Source: UBA1426 sp052034085 (GTDB taxonomy: Bacteria > Bacillota > Clostridia > Peptostreptococcales > Anaerovoracaceae). Taken from it: a DNA stretch of 64,000 nucleotides. The stretch spans positions 1-64,000 of the forward strand of contig JBPOJA010000003.1 of the NCBI GenBank assembly GCA_052034085.1. Reading direction: 5' to 3'. Positions 1 through 8,986 of the stretch are shown here, piece after piece (the first letter of the stretch is position 1; every line of letters starts with the position of its first letter). The position numbers and the translations under genes were made by a program. The notes beneath the pieces were generated by a model. The model ran no database searches. It was not told where the DNA came from and worked only from the letters and a program-made list of their open reading frames with translations.

Positions 1-277
1 GAAAAGCAGAAAAACTTCTGGTTGCTGGTAGCTTGAGTAATATTCAGATTTCAAGGTGCGCTTTTTTCCTGCCGTCCGCAGGACTCTTTTGCATGTTGCC
101 TTTATGCTTTTTTGGCTTGTACTTTCCCATCCACTATGATAATTTTTCAATTAGCATGTAGTCGTGATTATTTTTTTGCGTTTTTACTTGCCAGAAGCAT
201 TTCAGGCCTCATTCTTTCATAACTAGTTAACAGAGCCGTGAAAAATAGTGTAGTCGCTTTGCTACGCATTTACCGAT
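1..277. other. Left-edge intergenic region
   Basis: No gene is supported here. One frame stays open from the left edge to about position 160 but has no family signature and a composition unlike its neighbours. A 6-bp hairpin (TCCTGC at 67-72 with GCAGGA at 78-83) followed by CTCTTTT could be the terminator of a gene lying to the left. The rest, to the stop of the leftward gene at 278, is AT-rich with no recognisable element. Confidence 0.5.
67..90 (+). terminator. Possible weak intrinsic terminator
   Basis: A 6-bp stem (TCCTGC / GCAGGA, 5-nt loop) is followed by CTCTTTT. It would suit a rightward gene ending to the left of the window. The stem is short and the T-tract interrupted, so this is tentative. 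Confidence 0.3.
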
Positions 278-658
278 TCATAAACTACTGACAACGGCTG
301 TCAAATACTCACCCGATACCGTCGTATGGAAAAATGCATCGATTAGACCATGGATTTTTGCCTCCTTTACTTCTTCTGCAGTTTGTGGGTTTGAGTTTTC
401 ATCTACGATGAAGGCTATTTTGCAGTGGGGCAACAGAGCTTTTACTCCTTTGGCTCTTTTAAACCAGTCCTCCACGCTGTAGGGTGGATAGTGGCGGACT
501 TCAGCCAGCAAAACTTCTGCCTCTGCTGCCAGACAGGTATTTGTAAGCTGGTCAAGCTTATCCTCACGCATGATGAAAAAGTCTTTTTCCCTTTCCAGAT
601 ACATGCAAATACCACCTGAGAGCAGGGTATTGGGTACACTGACCACGATATTCTTCAA
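278..658 (-). CDS. Receiver-like (REC-fold) single-domain protein, divergent
   Basis: A 126-residue soluble protein. The start is taken as TTG at 658 because AAAGGAGGT lies about 9 nt upstream; an in-frame TTG at 694 lies before that site and would leave it inside the gene. Alternating hydrophobic strands (NIVVSV, AEVLLAEV, KIAFIV) suggest the fold of a response-regulator receiver. The position after the third strand, where the phospho-accepting Asp normally sits, appears to be Glu (LLAEV). No output domain follows, so a phosphorylation-independent pseudo-receiver is one reading. The family assignment rests on pattern only. Confidence 0.55.
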   Translation of the reverse strand: MKNIVVSVPNTLLSGGICMYLEREKDFFIMREDKLDQLTNTCLAAEAEVLLAEVRHYPPYSVEDWFKRAKGVKALLPHCKIAFIVDENSNPQTAEEVKEAKIHGLIDAFFHTTVSGEYLTAVVSSL

Positions 659-823
659 GCGCCGTTCACCTCCTTTTTGAAACACTTTCTCCAAATAATA
701 TTTTAACAGGGTGAAAAAAAATTACCCCAGGCAAAAGTTCAGGTTGAAAAGATTTTGAGCGCTTATAAAGGCTTGTAAAATATCGTCGCCGCTGACATAA
801 TTGGAACCAGGGAGGTGATACAA

Positions 824-1609
824 ATGATGGGAGCCATAATAGGAGATATAGTGGGCTCCGTGTATGAATGGGACAACATAAAAACCAAAAAATTCCCTTT
901 TTTTCGCCGGGATTGTTTTTTTACAGATGATACAGTTATGACAGTTGCCACTGCCGATGCCATAATGCGAGGTGGTCGTCCAGATGATTTCATAGATGCA
1001 TATAAGGCTTGGGGAAGGAGATATCCGAATGCGGGTTACGGGGGAAGGTTCATGGGCTGGCTGATTTCAGACGACAGAGAGCCCTACAATTCCTGGGGCA
1101 ACGGTTCTGCCATGAGGGTTTCTCCCTGCGGCTGGGTTAAGGACGGAAACAAATTAGCCGAAATTTCCACTTCAGTAACCCACAATCATCCCGAGGGGAT
1201 AAAAGGCGCTGTGGCCGTTACCGATGCCATCATGATGTGCCTTTTTCACAGAGGTGCCAATGATAAAATGTTCAAAACCCTTGTCAAGGAGCATATAGAA
1301 ACCGCCTACGGCTACAATTTGAGCCAGACCCTGGATGAAATCAGGCCGGACTATCAATTCAATGAAAGCTGCCGGGATACGGTGCCTCAGGCTATTGTCG
1401 CCTTTCTTGAAAGCACGGATTTTGAAGATGCCATCAGGAATGCTATTTCCCTGGGAGGTGACAGCGATACTCTTGCTGCCATAACCGGCAGCATAGCGGA
1501 AGCGGCTTACGGAATACCGGATTGGATATATGAAGAGGCCATATCCTTTCTGGATGAGCCGGTTAAAAAAATAATAAAGGAGTGGGAAGATTATATAAAT
1601 GGAAAATAA
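824..1609 (+). CDS. ADP-ribosylglycohydrolase family protein
   Basis: A 261-residue enzyme of the DraG/ARH family, which removes ADP-ribose from proteins or small molecules using a di-metal site. Visible signatures are GDIVGS near the N-terminus, the metal-binding FTDDTVMT around residues 33-40, and GGDSDTLAAITGSIAEA near the C-terminus, which supplies the second Asp pair. Length is typical. Start chosen at ATG 824, 8 nt after GGGAGG; the in-frame GTG at 815 lies within that site. The next gene begins 11 nt before this one ends, so the two are co-translated. Substrate cannot be read from the sequence. Confidence 0.9.
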   Translation: MMGAIIGDIVGSVYEWDNIKTKKFPFFRRDCFFTDDTVMTVATADAIMRGGRPDDFIDAYKAWGRRYPNAGYGGRFMGWLISDDREPYNSWGNGSAMRVSPCGWVKDGNKLAEISTSVTHNHPEGIKGAVAVTDAIMMCLFHRGANDKMFKTLVKEHIETAYGYNLSQTLDEIRPDYQFNESCRDTVPQAIVAFLESTDFEDAIRNAISLGGDSDTLAAITGSIAEAAYGIPDWIYEEAISFLDEPVKKIIKEWEDYINGK

Positions 1610-2957
1610 CATCCTTAAGTCTTACGATCCAAGTAGCGGCGATCTGCTTGGACAGGTAGACATAACTTCAGCCGAAGAAATACATGAAAAAGTGAGGGCT
1701 GCCAGGGTCGCACAAAAACATTGGGGAACTCTTTCCGTTGATGATCGTATGGAATATTTAAAAAGAGCGGCAGAAGTTTTGCGGTTCCGCCTGGATGAAA
1801 CCGCAAAACTTCTTTCACAGGAAAACGGCAAAAGCTATGGCAGAGCAGTTTCAGAAGTTCAAAGCTGCTGTGACGATGTCAGTTACAAAACAGGAGAAAT
1901 AAAAGAAGCCATCAAAACGCAGATTACAGAAGGGTATGGCAGAGTCACCAGGCTTGAGTACAATCCTCTGGGGGTTTGCGGGATTATAGCCCCCTGGAAT
2001 TACCCTGTTTCCATGGGGCACTGGTTGATCATTCCGGCATTGACTGCAGGCAATACAGTGGTATATAAGCCGTCCGAGGAGACCCCCCTTGTAGCGAAAG
2101 CCTATGTGGATGCTTTCAATGAGGTGCTTCCGGAAAATGTTCTCCAGATAATATTCGGTGACAGAAGACAGGGGGAAGCCCTGGTCAGGTCGGATATAGA
2201 TTTGATTGCATTCACGGGCTCAAGAACGGCCGGCAAAAAAATAATGGAAGCCGCTGCGCCGGGCCTGAAAAGGCTTATAATGGAAATGGGCGGAAAAGAT
2301 CCCATGATAGTATTAGAGGATGCAAATCTTGAAAGGGCAGCTAAGTTTGCCGTAGCCAGCAGCTTTGAAAATTCAGGTCAGATGTGCATTTCCACAGAAA
2401 GGATTCTTGTGGACCGGAAAATTGCACCGAAGTTTGAAGAGCTTGCGGCAACCTTTGCCCAAAGGTACAAGACCGGACCGTGGAACGACCCTGATGCTGA
2501 TATAGGCCCGATCATTAACGAAAAACAGCGGAATAAAATTCTTGAGCATATTAATGATGCTCTCAGAAAAGGAGCCCGGCTACTTTTTGGCGGCGAAAGC
2601 CATCCCGACAGATATATTATGCCTACGGTCCTGGCAGATATAAACGAGGGCATGCTTATATGGCAGGAGGAGACCTTTGGGCCTGTGGCCTGCATTTCCA
2701 CATATAAGACCATAGAGGAGGCCATAGATATGGCAAACAATAGTGACCTTGGCCTGGGGGCTTCGGTTTTCGGCAATGAAAATGCTGATTATGTGGCTGA
2801 AAGGCTGGAGGCAGGCATGGTGGGCATAAATCAGGGTCCCGGCAACAGCCCGGGAGATATGCCCTGGGTCGGTGCCAAGGAAAGCGGCATAGGCTATCAC
2901 GGATCTCCTGACGGACACAGGCAGTTTACTCAGGCGAGGGTGATTACGCGCAGATAA
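1599..2957 (+). CDS. NAD(P)-dependent aldehyde dehydrogenase
   Basis: A 452-residue aldehyde dehydrogenase superfamily enzyme that oxidises an aldehyde to the acid. Seen: the cofactor-binding segment around APWNYPV, the Rossmann FTGSRTAGKKI, the general-base Glu in MEMGGKDP, the nucleophile Cys in SGQMCIST, and the conserved EETFGPV. The closest functional groups are the succinate-semialdehyde and broad aldehyde dehydrogenases, but specificity is not decidable here. It overlaps the ADP-ribosylglycohydrolase by 11 nt and lies 37 nt before a metallophosphatase, so all three probably share a transcript. Confidence 0.9.
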   Translation: MENNILKSYDPSSGDLLGQVDITSAEEIHEKVRAARVAQKHWGTLSVDDRMEYLKRAAEVLRFRLDETAKLLSQENGKSYGRAVSEVQSCCDDVSYKTGEIKEAIKTQITEGYGRVTRLEYNPLGVCGIIAPWNYPVSMGHWLIIPALTAGNTVVYKPSEETPLVAKAYVDAFNEVLPENVLQIIFGDRRQGEALVRSDIDLIAFTGSRTAGKKIMEAAAPGLKRLIMEMGGKDPMIVLEDANLERAAKFAVASSFENSGQMCISTERILVDRKIAPKFEELAATFAQRYKTGPWNDPDADIGPIINEKQRNKILEHINDALRKGARLLFGGESHPDRYIMPTVLADINEGMLIWQEETFGPVACISTYKTIEEAIDMANNSDLGLGASVFGNENADYVAERLEAGMVGINQGPGNSPGDMPWVGAKESGIGYHGSPDGHRQFTQARVITRR

Positions 2958-2994
2958 TTTACTGCACAATATTATTTATTTGGAGGAAAGGGAA

Positions 2995-4461
2995 ATGGCT
3001 AAGAACACAAAGAAACTGATAATTTTGCACTCAAATGACCTTCACGGCGATTTTCTGGAGGAACAGATAGGGGAACTTAACGTGGGCGGAGTTTCCATGC
3101 TTTCAGGCTATGTAAGCAAGGTCAGGGAAGAAGAGGACAATGTAATTTATGTGGTTGCAGGCGACATGTTCAGAGGTTCGGTAATAGACTCGGAGTTTAA
3201 GGGCATATCCACCATAGAGATTATGAATATGCTGGCACCGGACATAGTGACCATAGGAAATCACGAAATAGATTATGGCATAGCACATCTTTTATTTATT
3301 GAAAAGTGTGCTCAGTTCCCCATCATCAATGCCAATCTTCACATAAAGACTAACGGTGCCAGGCTTTTTACCCCTTTCAAGATAGTTAAAATGGATGACA
3401 TGAAAATACTTTTCATCGGCATCATCACTGAAGAGGTAATTTCTCAGGCCAAAGTAGACGGACTCGTAGGCTCTTTCATCGATACCGCAGAGGCGGCAGC
3501 GGAAGTGGGAAAAATCTGCAATGCCTACAATGCCATTGACATAGATTTCACCGTGCTGGTAACTCATATCGGGATAGATGAAGATATTAAGCTAGCTGAA
3601 ATTCTTGACCCCGAATGGGGGGTGGATCTCATTATCGGTGGCCATTCCCACACTTTCATGGATGAGCCTATGGTTGTAAATGATATTGTGATTGCACAGG
3701 CAGGCCAGGGGACAGATAATATTGGCCGTTTCGATATTGTAGTGGATACTGACAATAATTGTATTGATTCATTCACCTGGAATTTCGTGCCCATTAATAA
3801 CGAAACTTCTACAAGAGACCTCCAGCTTGAAGAGGTAATTAATAAATACAAAGATATCACCGACAGAAAATATCAGAGAATTATCACAAGATTTACGCGT
3901 GCCTTAACGCATCCCAGGAGAAACACAGAAACTGTGCTGGGGTCATTGATGTCGGATATTTTCAAGGAAAGCCTGGGCCTTGATGTTATGTTCCTGGGCT
4001 CCGGAAGCATAAGAGGGGAGGTCCTGGGACCCATAGTTGAGCTGGGCGAACTCATTCAGATTTTCCCCTATAACGATGAGATTTACATGATTAAAGCCAA
4101 CGGCGAACAGCTGAGGCGTATGCTCAGACATATGCTGCGGGATGAGGCCTTCCTGGGGACAACCGAATACTATCAGCTTTCCAAAGATCTGAAAGCCACA
4201 TACTCCAAAGAGAAAAAGGAAATTATTGACCTGAAATTCGAAGGGGAAGATGTCAGGGATGATCAGATATTTACGGTAGGCCTGCAGAATTTCCATTATC
4301 TAAATATGGGGGATTTTCTCAATGTGACGCACGAAGAAGTAACCGTAAACCAGAAACCGAGGGTTGTTGCCACATCTACCCAGGACATAATAGTAGAATA
4401 CCTGTCATCCCATCACAGGCTGGATTACAAGCCAAAAAGAAGAATAACTATTTTGGATTGA
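2995..4461 (+). CDS. 5'-nucleotidase / UshA-family metallophosphatase, no signal peptide
   Basis: A 488-residue calcineurin-like phosphoesterase followed by a 5'-nucleotidase C-terminal domain, the UshA/YfkN architecture. Metal ligands are visible as HSNDLHGD (D15, H17), GNHEIDYG, THIG and GGHSHT; the second half carries the substrate-binding domain (GSGSIRG, FPYNDEIYMI). Family members are usually exported, yet this one begins with a charged stretch running straight into the first catalytic strand, so it should be cytoplasmic. Start is ATG 2995 after TTGGAGGAAAGG; the TTG at 2980 lies inside that ribosome site. The 3' end overlaps the convergent feoC by 14 nt. Confidence 0.88.
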   Translation: MAKNTKKLIILHSNDLHGDFLEEQIGELNVGGVSMLSGYVSKVREEEDNVIYVVAGDMFRGSVIDSEFKGISTIEIMNMLAPDIVTIGNHEIDYGIAHLLFIEKCAQFPIINANLHIKTNGARLFTPFKIVKMDDMKILFIGIITEEVISQAKVDGLVGSFIDTAEAAAEVGKICNAYNAIDIDFTVLVTHIGIDEDIKLAEILDPEWGVDLIIGGHSHTFMDEPMVVNDIVIAQAGQGTDNIGRFDIVVDTDNNCIDSFTWNFVPINNETSTRDLQLEEVINKYKDITDRKYQRIITRFTRALTHPRRNTETVLGSLMSDIFKESLGLDVMFLGSGSIRGEVLGPIVELGELIQIFPYNDEIYMIKANGEQLRRMLRHMLRDEAFLGTTEYYQLSKDLKATYSKEKKEIIDLKFEGEDVRDDQIFTVGLQNFHYLNMGDFLNVTHEEVTVNQKPRVVATSTQDIIVEYLSSHHRLDYKPKRRITILD

Positions 4462-4687
4462 TCTTATAGGTGTGGATAATTTCCTTGCTGCAGTTTTTTG
4501 CAAACGGACAGCCGGCACAGGCAGTAATACAGCCTTTGCCGGTTTCCTCTTTTTCAAGATAACCCATGCGCTGAAGCTGATTCAGCCCATCCTCAATGAT
4601 ATCTTCGGATATTTTAAGTTCAGAAGCAATCATGGACTTTGAAATATAACCGTCTCTTTGAATTATTTCAAGAATGTCTTTCAACAT
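4448..4687 (-). CDS. feoC: FeoC-like winged-helix Fe-S protein
   Basis: A 79-residue protein with an N-terminal winged-helix segment (LKDILEIIQRDGYISKSMIA) and four cysteines, C53, C57, C60 and C66, ending in a CPFAKNC motif. That spacing is the FeoC pattern, in which the cysteines bind an Fe-S cluster; the family is linked to FeoB stability or regulation. It is the last gene of feoABC, 34 nt after feoB, with GAGGTGATATAA before its ATG. Its last 14 nt overlap the convergent nucleotidase gene. Confidence 0.88.
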   Translation of the reverse strand: MLKDILEIIQRDGYISKSMIASELKISEDIIEDGLNQLQRMGYLEKEETGKGCITACAGCPFAKNCSKEIIHTYKINPK

Positions 4688-4721
4688 TTATATCACCTCG
4701 CAAAATTTGAAGGTCAGGGTA

Positions 4722-6740
4722 TCAGCTGAAACCCAGGAGGCTGCCAATCTGGAAAATAGCTACGGCTACCAGCCATGCCAGGAAGAAGGTGTAAACAGCC
4801 ATTATCAGAGGCCATTTAATGCTTCTTGTTTCCTTGCCAACTATACTGAGCGTAGCGACACAAGGCGTGTAAAGCAGTACCATGGCCATGTAGGAAAGGG
4901 CGGTCAGTGATGTGAAGTTAATCCTGATTGCGTCTACAAGCATGGCGCCTTCCTCCATATACTGTCCAGCATAAAGCATTCCCAGGGTTCCCACCACAGC
5001 TTCCTTGGCAGGTATCCCGGCAAACAAAGCAACAGCCTCCTGCCACGTGCCGAAGCCCGCCGGTCTGAAAATCGGAGATATGAGAACTCCAATCTGGCCC
5101 AAAACACTGGCTTCACTGTATGGATCCGCCGAAGCCGGAAGCACGGCAAGTATCCACAGCAAAGTGATAACGACAAAGATAATTGTTCCCGCCCTTTTTA
5201 TAAAATCAGAAACATTGTCCCACATGTTGCGGAGTACATTCCTCAAAGTAGGGATTCTATAGGGAGGGAGTTCCATAATAAAATACGATGAGTCACCTTT
5301 AAACAGGGTGGCATTCAGAAGTTTGGCCATCAGCAGGCCCATCAGGATGCCAAAGCCGTAAATTGAAAACAGTATGAGCCCTCCGTGATTTGAGAAAAAT
5401 GCCGCAATGAATACTGAATAAATGGGTATTTTTGCCCCGCAGGACATAAACGGGTTTATCAGTATGGAAATCATACGGTCTTTTCTGTCTTCCATTGTTC
5501 TGGTGGACATGATGCCGGGGACATTGCAGCCGAAGCCGATTATCATAGATACAAATGCCTTGCCCTGAAGGCCGAATTTTCTCATCAGGTCATCCCATAC
5601 GTAGGCTGCCCTGGCCATATATCCGCTGTCCTCAAGGAAGCCCAAAAGAAGGTAAAGCACTGTAATCAGGGGAACAAACTCTATGACAGCTCCCACACCG
5701 CTTATAGCGCCGTCAGCCACAAAAGAAATCAGCCATGGAGGTGCTTCAACATACAGAAGAAACCTTTCTATAAGAAGCCCCAGTCTTTCGATTAAATCAG
5801 CGGCAAAACCACCCAGAAGTTTTTCCCCTATTACAAAGGTCAGCTGAAATACTATCAGCATTATTACGGCAAAGGCAGGGATACCCAGATATTTGCTTGT
5901 AAAAATTCTGTCTATTTTATCTGTAACAGTGACCACTTCGACTTCAGGCCGGGTCACGGCCCTTGCTGCGGCTTCATGGGCGAAAGAGTATCTGGAGTCA
6001 ACCACATCGAGCTCAAAGCTGTCGCTGCTGTGATATTTCAGAAATCCGTCGATTTTATCTAAGAGCTCCTGCTCCACGCCGGCCATTTTAAGTTCTTCGA
6101 TAATCTCGGGATCTCCCTCCATTATCTTAACCGCCGTCCACCTGATGGGGTAGGGCAGTTTCCTGTCCTTCAAAATCATTTCCACATGGCCGATATGGTG
6201 TTCAACAGAATCGCTGTATGTCAGGGTTTTTCCGGTGTAATTCTCTTCGGCCATAAGTTTTTTGCACGCTGCAATTATCTCATCTATTCCAAAGCCCCTA
6301 TAGGCAATGGTGGGGATTACAGGCACACCAAAACTGGCGGACAGTTCCTCGACATTGACATCGATCTCCTTTTTTTCCGCCTCATCTATCATGTTCAGGG
6401 CTATGACCAGTTTCTTCTCCATTTCCAGAAGCTGGGTAGTGAGATAAAGATTTCGCTCAATATTGCCTGCATCAACTACATTGATGATTACATCGGCATC
6501 CCCGGTAAGAACGAAATTCCTTGCAACAATCTCATCTTCAGAAAACGCCCCGAGACTGTAAGTCCCGGGGAGATCAACTACGTCAAACTCCTGACCCTTG
6601 TATGTAAATTTACCTTCCTTTTTCTCTACGGTAACCCCGGGCCAGTTTCCCACATGCTGGTTTGAGCCTGTTAGCATGTTGAAAAGAGTTGTTTTGCCGC
6701 TGTTGGGATTACCTACTAGTGCGATTTTCGGATTTTTCAT
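4722..6740 (-). CDS. feoB: Ferrous iron transporter FeoB
   Basis: A 672-residue inner-membrane Fe(II) transporter with an N-terminal GTPase. G1 is GNPNSGKTT (10-18), G3 is DLPG (56-59) and G4 is NMID. The membrane part carries the gate motifs GFGCNVPGI and CGAKIP with their conserved cysteines, and about eight to ten hydrophobic helices. Length is normal for the compact Firmicute form. GAGG lies 6 nt before the ATG. It sits between feoA (29 nt upstream) and feoC, and the operon is preceded by iron-box-like dyads. Confidence 0.97.
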   Translation of the reverse strand: MKNPKIALVGNPNSGKTTLFNMLTGSNQHVGNWPGVTVEKKEGKFTYKGQEFDVVDLPGTYSLGAFSEDEIVARNFVLTGDADVIINVVDAGNIERNLYLTTQLLEMEKKLVIALNMIDEAEKKEIDVNVEELSASFGVPVIPTIAYRGFGIDEIIAACKKLMAEENYTGKTLTYSDSVEHHIGHVEMILKDRKLPYPIRWTAVKIMEGDPEIIEELKMAGVEQELLDKIDGFLKYHSSDSFELDVVDSRYSFAHEAAARAVTRPEVEVVTVTDKIDRIFTSKYLGIPAFAVIMLIVFQLTFVIGEKLLGGFAADLIERLGLLIERFLLYVEAPPWLISFVADGAISGVGAVIEFVPLITVLYLLLGFLEDSGYMARAAYVWDDLMRKFGLQGKAFVSMIIGFGCNVPGIMSTRTMEDRKDRMISILINPFMSCGAKIPIYSVFIAAFFSNHGGLILFSIYGFGILMGLLMAKLLNATLFKGDSSYFIMELPPYRIPTLRNVLRNMWDNVSDFIKRAGTIIFVVITLLWILAVLPASADPYSEASVLGQIGVLISPIFRPAGFGTWQEAVALFAGIPAKEAVVGTLGMLYAGQYMEEGAMLVDAIRINFTSLTALSYMAMVLLYTPCVATLSIVGKETRSIKWPLIMAVYTFFLAWLVAVAIFQIGSLLGFS

Positions 6741-6769
6741 TGATACCTCGGCGATTAGTCAGCCTTGAT

Positions 6770-6991
6770 CTATTGTTTTAAAACGATTTTGCCTGCCAGG
6801 CCGCGACCCAAAGCGACCTTGTTGCCGTTTAAGCTGACGATAACAGGACCTGCGTCGTTTTTGACTATTTTAACGGGAGCGCCGGTGTTGAAGCCCATTT
6901 CATAAAGCCTCTTTGTGGCGCATCTGCCTGCTTCTATGGAGCTGACCCTGCCGCTGTCTCCTTTATTGAATGCCGTTAAAGCCCTGGTCAT
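6770..6991 (-). CDS. feoA: FeoA SH3-like protein
   Basis: A 73-residue soluble protein of the FeoA family, an SH3-like beta-barrel that assists FeoB. Conserved positions visible are the GxxGRV-type start (GDSGRVSSIE), RLYEMGF and the C-terminal VALGRGLAGKIVL. It is first in feoABC, with AAAGGAG before the ATG. The upstream region holds a TTGACA -35 and DtxR-type operator sequences, so expression is expected to fall when iron is plentiful. Confidence 0.95.
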   Translation of the reverse strand: MTRALTAFNKGDSGRVSSIEAGRCATKRLYEMGFNTGAPVKIVKNDAGPVIVSLNGNKVALGRGLAGKIVLKQ

Positions 6992-7021
6992 TTTAATACT
7001 CCTTTCGGGAAATAATTTGGT

Positions 7022-7057
7022 GTTAGTCTTTACTAACTACAGGTTAGCCTAAACTAA
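7022..7057. promoter_or_regulatory. DtxR/IdeR-type iron operators at the feoA promoter
   Basis: Two dyads lie side by side. 7039-7057 matches the classic iron box TTAGGTTAGCCTAACCTAA at 16 of 19 positions. 7022-7037 is a GTTAGT-N4-ACTAAC inverted repeat. On the minus strand a TTGACA -35 (7064-7069) is spaced 17 nt from a -10 at 7041-7046 (TAACCT), so the first box covers the -10 and spacer and the second lies at about the transcription start. That is the expected position for iron-dependent repression by the divergently encoded DtxR-family protein. Confidence 0.82.
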
Positions 7058-7076
7058 CTTTTTTGTCAATAGCTAT

Positions 7077-7124
7077 TTGAAAAAAATTTTTAATATGTTA
7101 TGATTTAGTTAGTCCAGGATAACC
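7077..7124 (+). promoter_or_regulatory. Promoter of the DtxR-family gene with imperfect operator
   Basis: TTGAAA (7077-7082), a 16-nt spacer and TATGAT (7099-7104) form a sigma-A-type promoter. It is followed at once by TTAGTTAGTCCAGGATAACC, an imperfect dyad resembling the feo iron boxes, which suggests weaker autoregulation. The operator part is an inference. Confidence 0.55.
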
Positions 7125-7163
7125 GGCAGGAAAATTAAATCTTTTTGCAGAGGAGGTGCGGGT

Positions 7164-7541
7164 TTGGAAGTCGGAGAAACCATTGAAAATTACCTGGAAA
7201 CCATATATATTTTGCTCAGGCGAATCGACGAAGTGAGATCAATAGATGTGGCCAATGAAATGGGATACTCCAAACCGACCATCAGCATTATGATGAAACA
7301 GCTGAGGGAGGGCGGTTTTATTATGATGGACGAATCCGGCTTTATAAGCCTGACAGATGCCGGTTTAAACATTGCAGAAAGAACTTTTGAAAGGCATGTG
7401 CTGCTTGCCCAGATCCTGATTGACCTTGGTGTAGATGAAAACCTTGCAAGGGAAGATGCCTGCAAGGTTGAGCATTGTTTAAGCAAGGAAAGCTTCAGAA
7501 AAATAAAGGAATATTATGAGTCCCGCAAATCTATTCGCTGA
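7164..7541 (+). CDS. DtxR/MntR-family metal-dependent repressor
   Basis: A 125-residue regulator. The N-terminal winged helix (ENYLETIYILLRRIDEVRSIDVANEMGYSKPTISIMM in its central part) is followed by a dimerisation and metal-binding segment with ERHVLLAQILIDLGV and EDACKVEH, whose Glu, His and Cys match metal ligands of the family. The SH3-like third domain of DtxR/IdeR is absent, as in MntR. Start is TTG 7164, 5 nt after AGGAGGTG. Its divergence from feoABC and the iron boxes between them point to Fe(II) as corepressor, although Mn cannot be excluded. The 3' end overlaps the convergent MFS gene by 11 nt. Confidence 0.92.
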   Translation: MEVGETIENYLETIYILLRRIDEVRSIDVANEMGYSKPTISIMMKQLREGGFIMMDESGFISLTDAGLNIAERTFERHVLLAQILIDLGVDENLAREDACKVEHCLSKESFRKIKEYYESRKSIR

Positions 7542-8868
7542 TCTCCTCTAACGATCTACCCATTGTTTCTTTTCCAAGCAGGAATACGACAAGAGCCACT
7601 GTGGCAAAGATGGCTGTAAGCATAACAAAAACATAGGTATAGCCTGCATCCGTGCCGTACATGTTGTATATTACCGGAACTATGAAGGGTGCTGTGAAGG
7701 CCCCCAGCCGCCCGAAAGCCGCTGCCCACCCTGTACCGCTGCCCCTGGCAGCAGTCGGATATACTTCAGGTGTATAAGCGTAAACGCAGCCCCAGGCACC
7801 CAGACTGAAGAAGTAAAGGAGACTGCCGTAAATCAGTATGGCAGATTCACTGTTGCCATGGCCGAAAAGCCAGGCAGATATGGCTGTGCCCAGAAAGTAA
7901 ATAGACAACACTTTTTTTCTGCCGATTCTTTCTACCAGCCATGCAGCACTGTAGTAGCCGGGTAGCTGTGCAAGGCACATAATCAGAGTGAATTCAAAGC
8001 TTCTGACCAAATCAAAGCCTTTTCCAACCAGAAGTGACGGAGTCCAGAGCACAAATCCGTAATAGCCGAAATTGACGCCGAACCAGATTACCCAAAGCAC
8101 CACGGTGCTTCTTAAATATTTTTTAGACCAAAGATCCAGGAAGCTGACTTTTGTTTTTGTTATTGGGGAAGTTGAACCGTTTCCCTCAAAATCCTGCATT
8201 GTAACGCCGGCTTCTTTTTCCATTAACGCAACTATTTCATTTGCCTCATCAATTTTCCCTTTGGACTCAAGGTATCTGGGTGATTCCGGAACGAGAACCC
8301 TGAAGGCCGCCGCAAACAAAGCGGGAATGGCACCCATCCAAAATGCCACTCTCCAGCCATAAACGGGAATCATGAGATAGGCTATAAGGGCGGCCGCAAT
8401 CCAGCCCCAGGCCCAGAAGCTTTCAAGGATGATAACATTGCGGCCTCTGATTTTAGTGGGTGAGAGCTCGCTTATATAGGCTGAAGCTGTAATCAGCTCG
8501 CCTCCCAGACCGAATCCGGTGATAAATCTTGTGACAAGAAGCATGGGGTAGTTTGCGGCAAAGCCTGATAAACCGCTCCCCAGACCAAAGATAATGAGGG
8601 TCCAGGTAATTACTGTTCTTCTGCCGAATTTATCTGCCGCCATGCCGGAAAGGGCTGCTCCCAGCGCCATGCCCAGCATGCCTGCGCTGCCCAGCATGCC
8701 TAGCTGTCCCTTATTGAGGTCCCAGGCTGAACCAATGGCAGCCATAACACCCGAAACCATACCCTGATCCATGGCATCAAAAAGCCAGGCAATACCTGTA
8801 ATTAACAGGATTTTTCTTAACGATGGCGTTGAAGGCAGCCTGTCGATTCTTTGAGCAATATTCAGCAT
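7531..8868 (-). CDS. MFS transporter, NiaP/sugar-porter-like
   Basis: A 445-residue permease of the major facilitator superfamily with 12 predicted membrane helices. Signatures are the loop 2-3 motif GMAADKFGRRTV, its second-half counterpart LVERIGRKKV, and PESPRYLESKGK before a central hydrophilic loop, the layout of the sugar-porter and NiaP-type proteins. Niacin or an aromatic acid is a possible substrate, but this is only by resemblance. Start is ATG 8868, with GAGG 6 nt upstream; an upstream TTG at 8919 has no such site. It ends 11 nt inside the convergent DtxR-family gene. Confidence 0.85.
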   Translation of the reverse strand: MLNIAQRIDRLPSTPSLRKILLITGIAWLFDAMDQGMVSGVMAAIGSAWDLNKGQLGMLGSAGMLGMALGAALSGMAADKFGRRTVITWTLIIFGLGSGLSGFAANYPMLLVTRFITGFGLGGELITASAYISELSPTKIRGRNVIILESFWAWGWIAAALIAYLMIPVYGWRVAFWMGAIPALFAAAFRVLVPESPRYLESKGKIDEANEIVALMEKEAGVTMQDFEGNGSTSPITKTKVSFLDLWSKKYLRSTVVLWVIWFGVNFGYYGFVLWTPSLLVGKGFDLVRSFEFTLIMCLAQLPGYYSAAWLVERIGRKKVLSIYFLGTAISAWLFGHGNSESAILIYGSLLYFFSLGAWGCVYAYTPEVYPTAARGSGTGWAAAFGRLGAFTAPFIVPVIYNMYGTDAGYTYVFVMLTAIFATVALVVFLLGKETMGRSLEEISE

Positions 8869-8986
8869 TTTTATCCTCGTTTCCCGAAAGGAAGATTTTT
8901 GATAAGAAGAGGATAACACATGTACTTGTTACTTACAAGATGGTACAATATCCGGGAAAGCCGTTGCTTTACGGAGGATGAAAGCG

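Noticed and set aside
3..161. Frame open from the left edge
   Set aside because: About 50 codons without family motif; could be a gene tail but cannot be supported.
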